A stretch of DNA of 64,000 bases from Bacteroides faecium (GTDB lineage: Bacteria; Bacteroidota; Bacteroidia; Bacteroidales; Bacteroidaceae): assembly GCF_012113595.1 (NCBI RefSeq), contig NZ_CP050831.1:4774001-4838000 (forward strand). Direction: 5' to 3'. The position numbers and the translations under genes are program-made. Every line of letters starts with the position of its first letter. The stretch's first letter is position 1. Below the pieces are notes generated by a model. The model was not told the origin of the DNA, ran no database searches, and worked only from the letters and a program-made list of their open reading frames with translations. Positions 35,014 to 44,137 of this stretch are shown in pieces.

Positions 35014-37467
35014 ATGAATATAACTATAAATATAAAATTTTCGGCAGTTGTCTTGCTTTTGACCATATTTGCCCTGTTTACTTACTCTTGTACAAAAGAG
35101 AACGAAGTAGCAGGCGCACGTATTTACGAAGGAGAAAAGATACCGATGAGTATTAAAATGGGGACGCGCAATACTATCACCGACGAAGATGAAGTTATAA
35201 AATCCGTACGTGCAATTGTGTTTAATGATAAGAACGAACTGGTATACAATGACGTTTCTGACGCTTCCATAAATGTCGATGGCATATACACCGCTTCTAT
35301 AAGAGCGGCACAGGGATATAACAACATTTACATCATCTGCAATGAAACACCGGAGCTTACCGAAAAGCTCGCTGCCATTACCCTGGAAAATGAAATAGAA
35401 AAAGTGACATTCTCTGCCATAGGTATCGTTGCTCCTCCGCCCATGTATGGAAATGTGGCACGTGCCTATGTGGAATCCCGCAGCGACGGAAAAAACGCCA
35501 CGGTTACAATCAATAATATTACAATGACGGAACTGCCGGTTAAGGTAAACCGTATGGTATCCCGCATCAAATTTACAGCAATTAAAAATATCGCTAATGA
35601 GAATGAGGATTTTAAAGTAACCAAACTGAATGTTAAAGTATGTCGTATGCCAGTTGCCACTCCTATAGGAGAAGGGCAGGCATATACGGAAGATATTTGG
35701 TCGGATGACCTTACTATCCCGGGAACTGGCGAACTCAATAATAATGGTACATATATAATAAATGGAGATAACTACACCATACAAGACGGGGTGGATTTTA
35801 TAACAACTCCCGCTACTTATATTCCCGAACATATATTGTCCGACCCTCAAAATGCATCACACGCAACCTATCTTAAAATCGACGCGCAATGCGTGCTTAA
35901 AAACGGAAGTGCGCAGGTGCTGAACTGCGTTTACCTCTTGAATATCGGTCAAGAGCCTCCCAAAAACTATAACCTGACGCGAAATAACCATTATCAGATA
36001 TATGCCACCATTACCGGTATGGGTGCAATGGGGTTATATGCGGAAATAGTGGCAATGGAGGAACATGATATCACCATCAACTGGAAACCTATTGACGGAC
36101 TGGTCATAGTGAGTGACAAGGCGGCAGATTATGACGCAGTTGCCGATACATCCAGAAATGTAAATATCTGGAATGATGTCAGCGTTTATTCAGGTATACT
36201 GAAAGCATATCATTCAGAGACGGGATATAAGGATGTATTGTTCAAATATGGCAGCCTGATAGCCGTGCACAGCGGCACAGGTGCGGGTGAGGAGTTTATA
36301 GCTCCTTCCAATGCCAATGCATTGAACGATGTACTCTGGTATCCCGGTTCATACGATCCCTTAAGCATCAGCGGGTGGACAGATATTCCTTACCTAAACA
36401 CAGACGGAATTCCTGCAAATAACACCGTAGACCAAGTTAAAGCCGGGGTGGGAGATCCCTGCAAGCTGGCCGGACTTTCCGAAACCCAGATCAAGGCTCA
36501 AAACATTGTGGATAACGGGCAGTGGCACATGGCTACTCAGAATGAGAACCAAGCCCTGATAGAGGCGTCGGATAACGAGAATAGTTCATACGGTTATCCT
36601 TCTTTCCATTGGCTGCTTTCCCCGCATAACCGGTATAGAGACGCGAGCGGTGTATCTCAGGGGGACCGTTCCAATGGAGGGTATTGGACCGACGACGCTT
36701 CAGTATTCGAATTCTCCGGTAATAATCCATCGGGGGCGGGTTTCCAAAGCGGCAAGGACAGGCAAAGCGCCTATATGATCCGCTGCGTGCGCAATGAAAT
36801 ACCGGAAAGCAAGATAGAGTCAGGTAATGGCTCCAGTCCTACTTACCAGGGAAGTGAAAACGGTACAAAAGCTTTTTTCAGCATTAAGTCTAATGTGCCT
36901 TATTGGACAGCAACGCTTGTCACGGGAGAAGGTGCGGGAACAGCGGATCCGAACGATTTCTCGTTCGTATCGGATGGCACCATCGTACATACGACCCACG
37001 GAAGCAATACGGAAAATATCCCTGTATACGTCAAACGTAAAGAAAGCGCTTCACCGCGTTCATTCAGAGTGAAGGTGGAAGGGGTCGGTTTGGACGGACA
37101 GACAAGAAGCATATTGCTCACCGTCTCGCAAAGCGGATATGATTTACGTGCTACTACCGGATTAAGTAGTCTGGGTAATATACCTCAAACGGGAGATACT
37201 TATACGGTGAATATCCAGCTTACCCCGACGGATATCTCCATACCTGCCGGAGAACTGTTTTTGCAGGTTGTTTATGGAGGCGTCCAAAAGTGTCTCAGTA
37301 CTAAAGCGGATACTGAACCGAATACGTATAGTTATTCTGTCTCGGTAACAATTCCTGAGAACAGCAGCCCGAGTTCTATCAATCTTACTGTTAATATTCT
37401 ACTAGCGAAAGATACTGGAGTGACGGTTCCTCTCGGCAGTCCGTCAATTACGCAAAACGGCTACTGA
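35014..37467 (+). CDS. Fimbrial minor/tip subunit with fimbrillin N-domain and FISUMP-like region (lipoprotein)
   Basis: This 817-residue protein has lipobox TYSC with C26. The N-terminal half follows fimbrillin logic (IPMSIKMGTRNTITDEDEVIKSVRAIVFND...; VNRMVSRIKFTAIKN). Around residues 500-595 there is a FISUMP/DUF1566-like block (GQWHMATQNENQALIEA ... SAYMIRCVRNE), thought to be a lectin-like fold found in fimbrial tips. The last 220 residues contain BACON-like beta domains (SNVPYWTATLV...; SRSILLTVSQSGY-type strand). It sits third after Mfa1 and Mfa2, where minor accessory or tip subunits lie. Ligand unknown. The assignment of the tip role is inferred from position and domain type. Confidence 0.82.
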   Translation: MNITINIKFSAVVLLLTIFALFTYSCTKENEVAGARIYEGEKIPMSIKMGTRNTITDEDEVIKSVRAIVFNDKNELVYNDVSDASINVDGIYTASIRAAQGYNNIYIICNETPELTEKLAAITLENEIEKVTFSAIGIVAPPPMYGNVARAYVESRSDGKNATVTINNITMTELPVKVNRMVSRIKFTAIKNIANENEDFKVTKLNVKVCRMPVATPIGEGQAYTEDIWSDDLTIPGTGELNNNGTYIINGDNYTIQDGVDFITTPATYIPEHILSDPQNASHATYLKIDAQCVLKNGSAQVLNCVYLLNIGQEPPKNYNLTRNNHYQIYATITGMGAMGLYAEIVAMEEHDITINWKPIDGLVIVSDKAADYDAVADTSRNVNIWNDVSVYSGILKAYHSETGYKDVLFKYGSLIAVHSGTGAGEEFIAPSNANALNDVLWYPGSYDPLSISGWTDIPYLNTDGIPANNTVDQVKAGVGDPCKLAGLSETQIKAQNIVDNGQWHMATQNENQALIEASDNENSSYGYPSFHWLLSPHNRYRDASGVSQGDRSNGGYWTDDASVFEFSGNNPSGAGFQSGKDRQSAYMIRCVRNEIPESKIESGNGSSPTYQGSENGTKAFFSIKSNVPYWTATLVTGEGAGTADPNDFSFVSDGTIVHTTHGSNTENIPVYVKRKESASPRSFRVKVEGVGLDGQTRSILLTVSQSGYDLRATTGLSSLGNIPQTGDTYTVNIQLTPTDISIPAGELFLQVVYGGVQKCLSTKADTEPNTYSYSVSVTIPENSSPSSINLTVNILLAKDTGVTVPLGSPSITQNGY

Positions 37468-37510
37468 TGGCTTCTTCCTGGATGAAAACTTGATAATAAA
37501 CATATACGAT

Positions 37511-39781
37511 ATGAACCTAAGAACAAAATATGAAAGGTATTTCCGGACAGTCTGCACCACCTTGCTGTTACTGGCGTTCGTGGGCTGTGCAAAAGATAAA
37601 CTGGTAGAGTACGGTCCCGGTGACGCTACCGGTAAGGTGGTTATGGTCAGCCTGAAAGTCGGTATTCCCCCCGCTGTAGAGCCTGCGTCAACGAGCGGAT
37701 ATTCCGCCGCTAAGTCGCTTTTCAGGGATAGGAACGATTCCGGGTTGCCGTTTACAGTGGCTTTGGAACAGGGACAAGAACCACATGAGGTAACTACCCG
37801 GGTATCTGACGGCACGACCAAGTTACACAACCTTTGGCTTTTCCAATTCGATGAGCACGGTTCCATTAAGGGAAATCCTCATAAACTGAGTGATGCAGTA
37901 ACAGCCATAAATGATTTGATGACGATAGATGTCCCCCTCGTAGTATCAGAGAATCAAACCTTGTACCTGTTGGTATTAGGCCCTAAACTTAACTATGATA
38001 TGAGCGGAGTGAGCACTCTTGATGAACTCAAGAATTGGAGTTTTGACTATCTTATTAATGTAGAAGGGCATACCCAATCGCTTATCACCGCAGATGATGA
38101 GGTACCGCTGGCCGGAGAAGTGTCAGGTGTCACTGTGGTGGACATCGACGGTGGTAAGCGTGGTCTGGTAGAATACAACAAACCGGCCGGGTTTGTAGGA
38201 GGCATCGAAATCGAGAGGTTGATGGCACGCGTTACCTTACGTTACAAGTTCGAGGTGGAAAATTACCGGTTACAAGGTTTGAAACTGCTGAATGTAAACA
38301 ATACCATCCGGCTCACCAATCCTGATAAAAATACCGATGCGGATACATACGCCACATTTGAAATGGATCAGTTGGGTGAGCCCGATTCCAATGGATATTA
38401 CTCGGCAACATGGTATGTGGCGCAGAATCGGCAAGGGACAGTTGCAACTATTCTGAGTGAAAGCCAGCGCTACTACAAAGTGGTCAATAAGACTCCTTCA
38501 GGTGCTGCGCCGCCACTGGGTACGCAGATAGAGGCATGGGCATACCCTACTACCGGAACAAACGAATACGCGATCTACCAGATGTATGTTGGGAATAATA
38601 ACACCGATAACTTCGATGTGGAACCCAACCATTTTTATAATTTGCGTACTGCCATAAACGCAGAGATAAACTCGGCAAAGAACGATGAACGGATCAGGGC
38701 ATATACCACCAGCCAGTATGTGGAATTTTTTTCCAGTTCTAACGTAAAGTCTTCCGGGGCGGGGTTCAGCTACACCCAGTACAACAAATCGGGTGTCACT
38801 TATGACCTGGATGCAGCTTATAGTGTCCGCCCGATAGTTATACAGACTCAAGGAAGGAAAGTGGAAGTGGAAATATATACTGACGCAGGTTGTACGCAGA
38901 GAGCCGATAAGGGAAGCAGTTGGCTCCTCCTGTCTTCCTCTTCCAACTATACGGATGCATTCAATAATGTTAAAGAGCCATTGGATACTCGTGTTACGGC
39001 AAGTTCCATACTTCCCACTCAGGTGAAGTTTTATCTCTATAATAAGGAATACATTTATGATGATGACGGCAAACTGGTTGACCCGGGTGAATCCGATAAA
39101 TTAGGAAAGCGTTCTTTATACATTAAAGTAACTACTATGCCAGAGGGTGAAGGAGAAACATTGCAAACTTTCCATATATTTAGACTAGACCAGCGCCCGG
39201 CAGTATATGCCGGGTGTTTTGGAGGAGAAAGAGACACTGACGGAAACTATACAATGGGATTGGTGCATGACAGACCGCAACGTAGTGTATACCAGTATGA
39301 CGTATCATCGGGTAAAGTGGAATATGGTTACGATGGGATTGTGACAGCTGATTATTCATACGGAACGGATGACGTGTATTATGGAAAAAACGCGACGGTA
39401 AACCTGGCCGAGAATATAAAGAACCTTACTTGGAGTGGTTATATACCTGTTCCGCAGAAAGATGCTTCCGGACATATATTGCTATATCAATATCAACACC
39501 CCGCTAGTACATTTTCTGCAAGGGCTTGCTATGATAAGAACCGAGATGAAGATGGAAACGGACGAATAGAAGGGGAGGAGTTAAAATGGTATTTACCGGC
39601 ATCCAATCAACTGATTGGCCTCTATATCGGCAGTCTATTAGATGCCAGCAGCGGGCAAACAATTACAGAAGATGGAAGTACTTATGCCAAAAGGTGGTAT
39701 TACGGGCTTAACACTTACAATAAGACTGAGGGTGGTGCAAGGTGTGTAAGAGACATTCCTCTCCCTTCCGTTACTTATTAA
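37511..39781 (+). CDS. Fimbrial accessory/tip lipoprotein, DUF4906-like
   Basis: This 756-residue protein starts at the ATG at 37511, giving MNLRTKYERYFRTVCTTLLLLAFVGC with lipobox FVGC and C26; an upstream ATG at 37490 would put seven extra residues before the signal. The N-terminal half has fimbrillin-like strands (LHNLWLFQFDEHGSIKG; IEIERLMARVTLRYKF), matching DUF4906-type minor subunits. The C-terminus has ELKWYLPASNQLIGLYIG and ends GGARCVRDIPLPSVTY, a reduced version of the FISUMP-like block seen in its neighbours. It is part of the same operon (43 bp after the previous gene). Tip or accessory role inferred. Confidence 0.8.
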   Translation: MNLRTKYERYFRTVCTTLLLLAFVGCAKDKLVEYGPGDATGKVVMVSLKVGIPPAVEPASTSGYSAAKSLFRDRNDSGLPFTVALEQGQEPHEVTTRVSDGTTKLHNLWLFQFDEHGSIKGNPHKLSDAVTAINDLMTIDVPLVVSENQTLYLLVLGPKLNYDMSGVSTLDELKNWSFDYLINVEGHTQSLITADDEVPLAGEVSGVTVVDIDGGKRGLVEYNKPAGFVGGIEIERLMARVTLRYKFEVENYRLQGLKLLNVNNTIRLTNPDKNTDADTYATFEMDQLGEPDSNGYYSATWYVAQNRQGTVATILSESQRYYKVVNKTPSGAAPPLGTQIEAWAYPTTGTNEYAIYQMYVGNNNTDNFDVEPNHFYNLRTAINAEINSAKNDERIRAYTTSQYVEFFSSSNVKSSGAGFSYTQYNKSGVTYDLDAAYSVRPIVIQTQGRKVEVEIYTDAGCTQRADKGSSWLLLSSSSNYTDAFNNVKEPLDTRVTASSILPTQVKFYLYNKEYIYDDDGKLVDPGESDKLGKRSLYIKVTTMPEGEGETLQTFHIFRLDQRPAVYAGCFGGERDTDGNYTMGLVHDRPQRSVYQYDVSSGKVEYGYDGIVTADYSYGTDDVYYGKNATVNLAENIKNLTWSGYIPVPQKDASGHILLYQYQHPASTFSARACYDKNRDEDGNGRIEGEELKWYLPASNQLIGLYIGSLLDASSGQTITEDGSTYAKRWYYGLNTYNKTEGGARCVRDIPLPSVTY

Positions 39782-39808
39782 TGATAAATTGAAAATATAA
39801 AGAATAAA

Positions 39809-40600
39809 ATGAAAAGAATAACTGTCATAATCTTCGCGTCCCTTTTTATCTTGCTAAAGGGATATTCCCAGACAATAGAAGTCTATGGAGATTCAAGGGG
39901 AAACAGGTATGCGGCTATTAATTCGAAAGATTTGCCGAAACAAAGGATCAGAGATAAAAGTGCTGTCTTTTATAACAACATTCAATTATACGAGTACACC
40001 CCGACTGGTCAAGATACGAATCCTATTATTGATACTAATGGCAACCCTGTTTATGCGGACAGGATTATCCGGCATATAGATAGCATGTATGATGCAGGCA
40101 AAATCAATAAGACTGTATCTGCATTTTTTATAGTCTCTCCGGATATCGTATATAGCGATGGCAATGATAGCGACGGAAAAGACAGTGGAACGCCAACAAT
40201 GAATTGGGCTACAGCAAATGGCTATCTTGCTACGGCAAACAGTAATAGTTATAGTACGGAGAAGAATATTGCTGTTCCCAAGGGATGCGCAATGTATCGG
40301 GGGAAAGACGGTCAGGACGCTCCGGGAACATGGCGGATACCTACACTGCGTGAAGGAAGCCTGATTATGATTTATTATAAGGAATTAGAGGCCACAACTA
40401 CCCAAGGTACCGATTGTAAAGCATTCGCCTTACCTGGCAAAGAATCAACCACCTATTGGTTAGCGACGGAAAATACAACTTCTTCTCAAGCATGGTCAAT
40501 GACAATTTATCCTGATGCGACAAGAGTGAAATATAAGTCTGTCAGAGATCTCTCCAAGGCAAGCTCCTATTATCTCCGTTGCATCCGGGATATAGAATAG
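39809..40600 (+). CDS. Small secreted fimbrial protein with FISUMP/DUF1566-like domain
   Basis: This 263-residue protein has signal peptide MKRITVIIFASLFILLKGYSQ and no lipobox cysteine. The C-terminal ~110 residues show the FISUMP/DUF1566-like pattern: GTWRIPTLREGSLIMIYYKEL, TTYWLATENTTSSQAWSM, and YYLRCIRDIE. The N-terminal part is unlike the fimbrillin fold and is not recognised. It follows the DUF4906-like gene by 27 bp in the operon. It may be a terminal tip cap or adhesin made of the recognition domain alone. Function is inferred from domain type and position. Confidence 0.75.
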   Translation: MKRITVIIFASLFILLKGYSQTIEVYGDSRGNRYAAINSKDLPKQRIRDKSAVFYNNIQLYEYTPTGQDTNPIIDTNGNPVYADRIIRHIDSMYDAGKINKTVSAFFIVSPDIVYSDGNDSDGKDSGTPTMNWATANGYLATANSNSYSTEKNIAVPKGCAMYRGKDGQDAPGTWRIPTLREGSLIMIYYKELEATTTQGTDCKAFALPGKESTTYWLATENTTSSQAWSMTIYPDATRVKYKSVRDLSKASSYYLRCIRDIE

Positions 40601-40654
40601 AAATATAAGTTTGCTCATTCATTTACAAAAGATACAAAATAACCGATCAATCAA

Positions 40655-41038
40655 ATGAAAACGATAAAAGCAGAAATATTAATGATTGAAGGAGCGCCGT
40701 TTCCTGTCATCAAAAAAATATATGATCCTTCAAATGAAAGATGTAATGGGACCATTACACCGGAAGCTCCCATTGTTATCATTGGTCACAATCTGGATAT
40801 GCTGACATGGGAAAGTACCAATCTATACCTTGTCTCTTCCGTAAATGACAGAATGTTGATAGAATGTGGTGATATCCATAAATATTCGGACGATAAGGTT
40901 TATATGACAGTTCCTGATATTAATGAAGGTGAATATTTCCTGGCACTGATGATTTTGATGAAAGATAAAGAAAGTTTTTTATACATCTTTCCCATATCTT
41001 TGGTGGTACAGTTTGCTCAATCGAAATGGCACGACTGA
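40655..41038 (+). CDS. Small Ig-like protein, DUF4469-like, no signal peptide
   Basis: This 127-residue protein of unknown function has no signal peptide. The middle (IVIIGHNLDMLTWESTNLYL ... VYMTVPDINEGEYFLALMI) follows the pattern of an Ig-like or TIG/DUF4469 C-terminal domain (a Gxx L turn, then strand pairs ending in a PxLxxGxYxL-like motif). It lies 54 bp after the last fimbrial gene and 52 bp before the AraC gene, all on the plus strand. Without a signal it would stay in the cytoplasm, which is odd for a fimbrial gene, so it may instead belong with the regulator. Confidence 0.6.
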   Translation: MKTIKAEILMIEGAPFPVIKKIYDPSNERCNGTITPEAPIVIIGHNLDMLTWESTNLYLVSSVNDRMLIECGDIHKYSDDKVYMTVPDINEGEYFLALMILMKDKESFLYIFPISLVVQFAQSKWHD

Positions 41039-41090
41039 CATCCGTATGATAAAAATAACGGCAAACAACATAATTGATAAATAGCAGTCC

Positions 41091-41987
41091 ATGAAAAAGA
41101 ACCAGCCATATAAGCAGGATAAAGTATTCGATAATATATTGGAAACAGAAGAGTTTAACGTCTATACTAAAATAGACGATTTACCTCTTGATGAAAATCC
41201 TATGTATCTTGATGAAGGGATAAATGGGATATGCACGGGAGGAAGTGCGTTATTCAATGTTTTTGGTAATAAACGACGGATTGTTTCCAATGATCTGGTA
41301 GTCATTTTCCCTTTTCAGCTGGCTTCTGTCACGGAGATTAGCAGTGACTTTTCAATGATGTTTCTAAAAGTACCCAAAAGCCTGTTTATGGATACAATAA
41401 GCGGGATATGTATACCTACGCTTGATTTCTTTTTCTATATGCGGACAAATTTCAGCACTCCGCTATACGATGAAGAGTGCCAACGTTTCATTCACTTTTG
41501 CAATATTTTGATTTATCGCATCAACTTGCCTCGCAACTTATTCAGACGGGAGTCTATCATGCAGTTATTACGTGTTTTCTACTGGGATATATATGTGGCT
41601 TATAAAAGAAATCCGAAAGCTACCGAATTAGTAAGATATACCCGCAAGGAAAAACTTTTATTCGACTTTTTTTGTCTGGTGATCGAATTTCATACCGTAA
41701 GTCGGGATGTTGCGTTTTATGCGAAAAAGATGTGTGTGTCCGCCAAGCATCTTACAATGGTAATTACAGATATGAGCGGTCGTTCGGCAAAAGACTGGAT
41801 TATAGAATATTCCCTTCTTGAAATAAAGGCTCTTTTACGGGATTCTAACCTTGAAATAAAAGAAGTGGCCTCACGCACGAACTTCCAGTCGAACTCTGTT
41901 ATGACAAGATTCTTTCGTGAACATACCGGTATGACTCCGTCTGAATACAGGGAGAGAATTTACGTTAAAAATGAAATTGATTTATAA
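41091..41987 (+). CDS. AraC family transcriptional regulator of the fimbrial locus
   Basis: This 298-residue protein has an N-terminal sensing part (about 25-130; FPFQLASVTEISSDFSMMFLKVPKSLF) and a C-terminal AraC double HTH (about 195-290; FYAKKMCVSAKHLTMVITDMSGRSAKDWI, then VASRTNFQSNSVMTRFFREHTGMTPSEYRER). It is at the end of the fimbrial gene run and in the same orientation, suggesting it controls fimbrial expression, possibly by autoregulation. A terminator follows about 60 bp downstream. Confidence 0.9.
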   Translation: MKKNQPYKQDKVFDNILETEEFNVYTKIDDLPLDENPMYLDEGINGICTGGSALFNVFGNKRRIVSNDLVVIFPFQLASVTEISSDFSMMFLKVPKSLFMDTISGICIPTLDFFFYMRTNFSTPLYDEECQRFIHFCNILIYRINLPRNLFRRESIMQLLRVFYWDIYVAYKRNPKATELVRYTRKEKLLFDFFCLVIEFHTVSRDVAFYAKKMCVSAKHLTMVITDMSGRSAKDWIIEYSLLEIKALLRDSNLEIKEVASRTNFQSNSVMTRFFREHTGMTPSEYRERIYVKNEIDL

Positions 41988-42049
41988 TTAGTTGAGTTAT
42001 ATACGAAATACCGCCTGTGAAGGTCGTCTATTGTTTGTTTTGTTTGTGT

Positions 42050-42093
42050 GGTGCACCTTCTTCCGAGAGTAGGAAAGGAGGTGCACCTTTTTT
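42050..42093 (+). terminator. Intrinsic terminator after the AraC gene
   Basis: GGTGCACCTTCTTCC (42050-42064) pairs with GGAAAGGAGGTGCACC (42072-42087) with one small mismatch/bulge, followed by six T bases. It ends the fimbrial/AraC transcription unit and isolates it from the AAA ATPase gene. Confidence 0.88.
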
Positions 42094-42142
42094 ATAGCTA
42101 AAAAAGAATAGATTAAAATGTGGAATAAATAGTTTAAAATGC

Positions 42143-42150
42143 TATATTTG
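42143..42150 (+). promoter_or_regulatory. Putative -7 promoter element of the ATPase-RloB pair
   Basis: TATATTTG matches TAnnTTTG exactly and lies 32 bases upstream of the ATG at 42182, just after the terminator. This gives the defence-like pair its own promoter. Confidence 0.55.
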
Positions 42151-42181
42151 CGAAATAGTCGCATTTTTAATATATTGGAGT

Positions 42182-43393
42182 ATGATTTTAGAGTTTAAGT
42201 TTAAAAATTTCAGATCAGCAAAGGATTGGCAGATATTAAGTTTTGAAGCCTCTGCAGATAAGGTTTCAGAAGAATATTACTGTACCACTATCAACGATAC
42301 GAAAGTATTAAAACTCGGTATCCTCTATGGAGCTAATGCTTCAGGAAAGACTAACGTGTTGCTAGCACTTGACTTCATACGAAAAATAGCCATTTCGCCT
42401 AAGATAAACAAGATGCAGCCTATCGGGTTTACTCCGTTTCTCTTGGATGATACGACAAAGAAAGAATGTGGAGTATTTGAATTGACTTTTTTTGTAAACA
42501 ATATGAAGCATATCTATTATCTTGAAGTAGATAATAGTGCTGTCCTAAAAGAAACACTTAAATATTATCCCGGTAAGCAACCTGCCGAAATTTTCTCCCG
42601 AGAGACCATTAATGGAATCACTCATATCCGATTAGGAAGCAAAGTCAAACTCAATGTGGCCGAGCAGGAAAAGTTGCAGGTAAATACACTTAGTAATATG
42701 AGTGTTGTTTCAGCTTATGCTACAGCTAACTTTATGTTTCCTGAATTAGAACGTGTATATAACTATTTCCTGAAGCAGTGGTTGCCTATACTCTTGCCCC
42801 AAACGGATTTGAAAACATGGACAACAGGAGAAATGGAAGCAGAGAAGGAGAACAAATCCTTTTTATTAGATTTGCTACACCGTGCAGATTTTAATATATC
42901 CGGTTTTGATGTTCAACAAAACGAGAAAAATAAAAAAGATACGGATTTGATATTTGAACATACGATTGTAGCCAATGGAACATCTTCTGTTCATTACCTG
43001 CCTGATATACTTGAATCAGCAGGAACAATACGCTATTATGGTTTGGGAACTATTCTGAATATATTGCTTGAAAGAAATGCTATCATACCTGTTGATGAAC
43101 TTGAGAATTCGCTGCATCCGGATTTATTTGCCCATTTCATCAACTTATTTTTGGTTAATTCGACTTATTCGCAGCTGATTTTCAGTACGCATAATCTCCA
43201 ATCATTAGACACCGAGGATTTACGTAAAGATGTAGTCTGGTTTACAGAAAAAAAGGATGATGGTTCAACAGACCTGTTTTCACTTGATGACTTCAATATT
43301 CGCAATGGCGTTTCGTTTCTCAATGCATATAATGCAGGGAAATTTGGCGCCAAACCAACGCTGGGCGGTATTTTTATTCCTAAAAAACGATAA
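42182..43393 (+). CDS. AAA_21-type ATPase, AbiL/RloA-like
   Basis: This 403-residue SMC/ABC-like ATPase of the OLD/AAA_21 type begins MILEFKFKNFRSAKDWQILSF. Walker A is LYGANASGKTN (about residues 49-58), Walker B/ABC region is IIPVDELENSLHPDLFAHFINLF, and the switch is LIFSTHNLQSLD. It lacks a fused nuclease domain. The RloB-like gene begins 2 bases after its stop codon. In known systems (the AbiL abortive-infection pair of lactococci, and RloA/RloB of type I R-M neighbourhoods) this ATPase works with an RloB partner. An anti-phage role is inferred from family and pairing. This gene appears full length and intact. Confidence 0.88.
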   Translation: MILEFKFKNFRSAKDWQILSFEASADKVSEEYYCTTINDTKVLKLGILYGANASGKTNVLLALDFIRKIAISPKINKMQPIGFTPFLLDDTTKKECGVFELTFFVNNMKHIYYLEVDNSAVLKETLKYYPGKQPAEIFSRETINGITHIRLGSKVKLNVAEQEKLQVNTLSNMSVVSAYATANFMFPELERVYNYFLKQWLPILLPQTDLKTWTTGEMEAEKENKSFLLDLLHRADFNISGFDVQQNEKNKKDTDLIFEHTIVANGTSSVHYLPDILESAGTIRYYGLGTILNILLERNAIIPVDELENSLHPDLFAHFINLFLVNSTYSQLIFSTHNLQSLDTEDLRKDVVWFTEKKDDGSTDLFSLDDFNIRNGVSFLNAYNAGKFGAKPTLGGIFIPKKR

Positions 43394-43395
43394 GT

Positions 43396-44013
43396 ATGGC
43401 ACGCGAAAAAAGAATAAAAGAAATTCGGAAATCTTATGCGATTATCGGTGAAGGAATCACAGAGTTTTTCTATTTTGATGGATTTCGTAATGTTGAAAAG
43501 GACCTATTGAAGAAGTTCAATGTTACCCTAAAACCTGATAAGCCCAAACATCCTGACTACAGTGATATCATAACGAAAGCTCAATCGCTATTAGCGAAAG
43601 AGTTTGATGTAGTTTTTTGCTTGATTGATATGGATTATATCAATGCTGATAATGTACGTAAACAAGCCTATGATAAGGAGAAGTCATCATGCATCAAGGC
43701 ATACAAAAATGAGATTTATTTCATAGAGAGTAATCCTGCCTTTGAATTTTGGCTATTATTACACTTTGTCTTTACCGACCGTCAGTTTCGTAACTGTGAC
43801 GAAGTAATTACAGAGTTGAAAAAGAATGGTCGTCTTGAAAAGTACGAAAAAAGCATTGAGTATTTTTCTTAGAAAAACTTATATCTCCAACTCAAAGAAA
43901 AACTAGAATCTGCCATAGATCATGCACGTAGCATCTCCATTGATATAAACAATCCGCACACTTCATATTCAAGGGTATTTGAAGTGTTTGAAGAACTATT
44001 ACAGAAGAGATAG
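43396..44013 (+). pseudogene. RloB family protein interrupted by an in-frame amber codon
   Basis: The first 158 codons encode an RloB-like protein: YAIIGEGITEFFYFDGF (TOPRIM-like GEGxTE), a second acidic motif CLIDMDYI, and FIESNPAFEFWLLLHFVF, a hallmark of the family. Codon 159 (43870-43872) is TAG. The same frame then stays open for 46 more codons to TAG at 44011-44013, and these encode the usual RloB tail (LESAIDHARSI ... NPHTSYSRVFEVFEELL). A full product would be about 205 residues, the normal size. So the gene has most likely suffered one nonsense change; readthrough or a sequencing error are alternatives. In AbiL-like systems this protein is the effector, so the pair may be inactive. 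Confidence 0.85.
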
Positions 44014-44137
44014 ATAAACTATCGTTTCAATTCTATCTGACAAATTAAGTAGCTTAATTTAATTTGAGTCAGGAAAATACAGTGAGTACAAAACAGAATG
44101 TTTTTCGTCTTATCTATAAGTAAAAATATAGACTGGA

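Noticed and set aside
35008..35850. 280-residue minus-strand open frame
   Set aside because: It is opposite a well-supported fimbrial lipoprotein gene and is low in credible motifs.
43873..44013. A separate small gene after the RloB stop
   Set aside because: It has no start codon of its own, is in the same frame as RloB and encodes the expected RloB tail.
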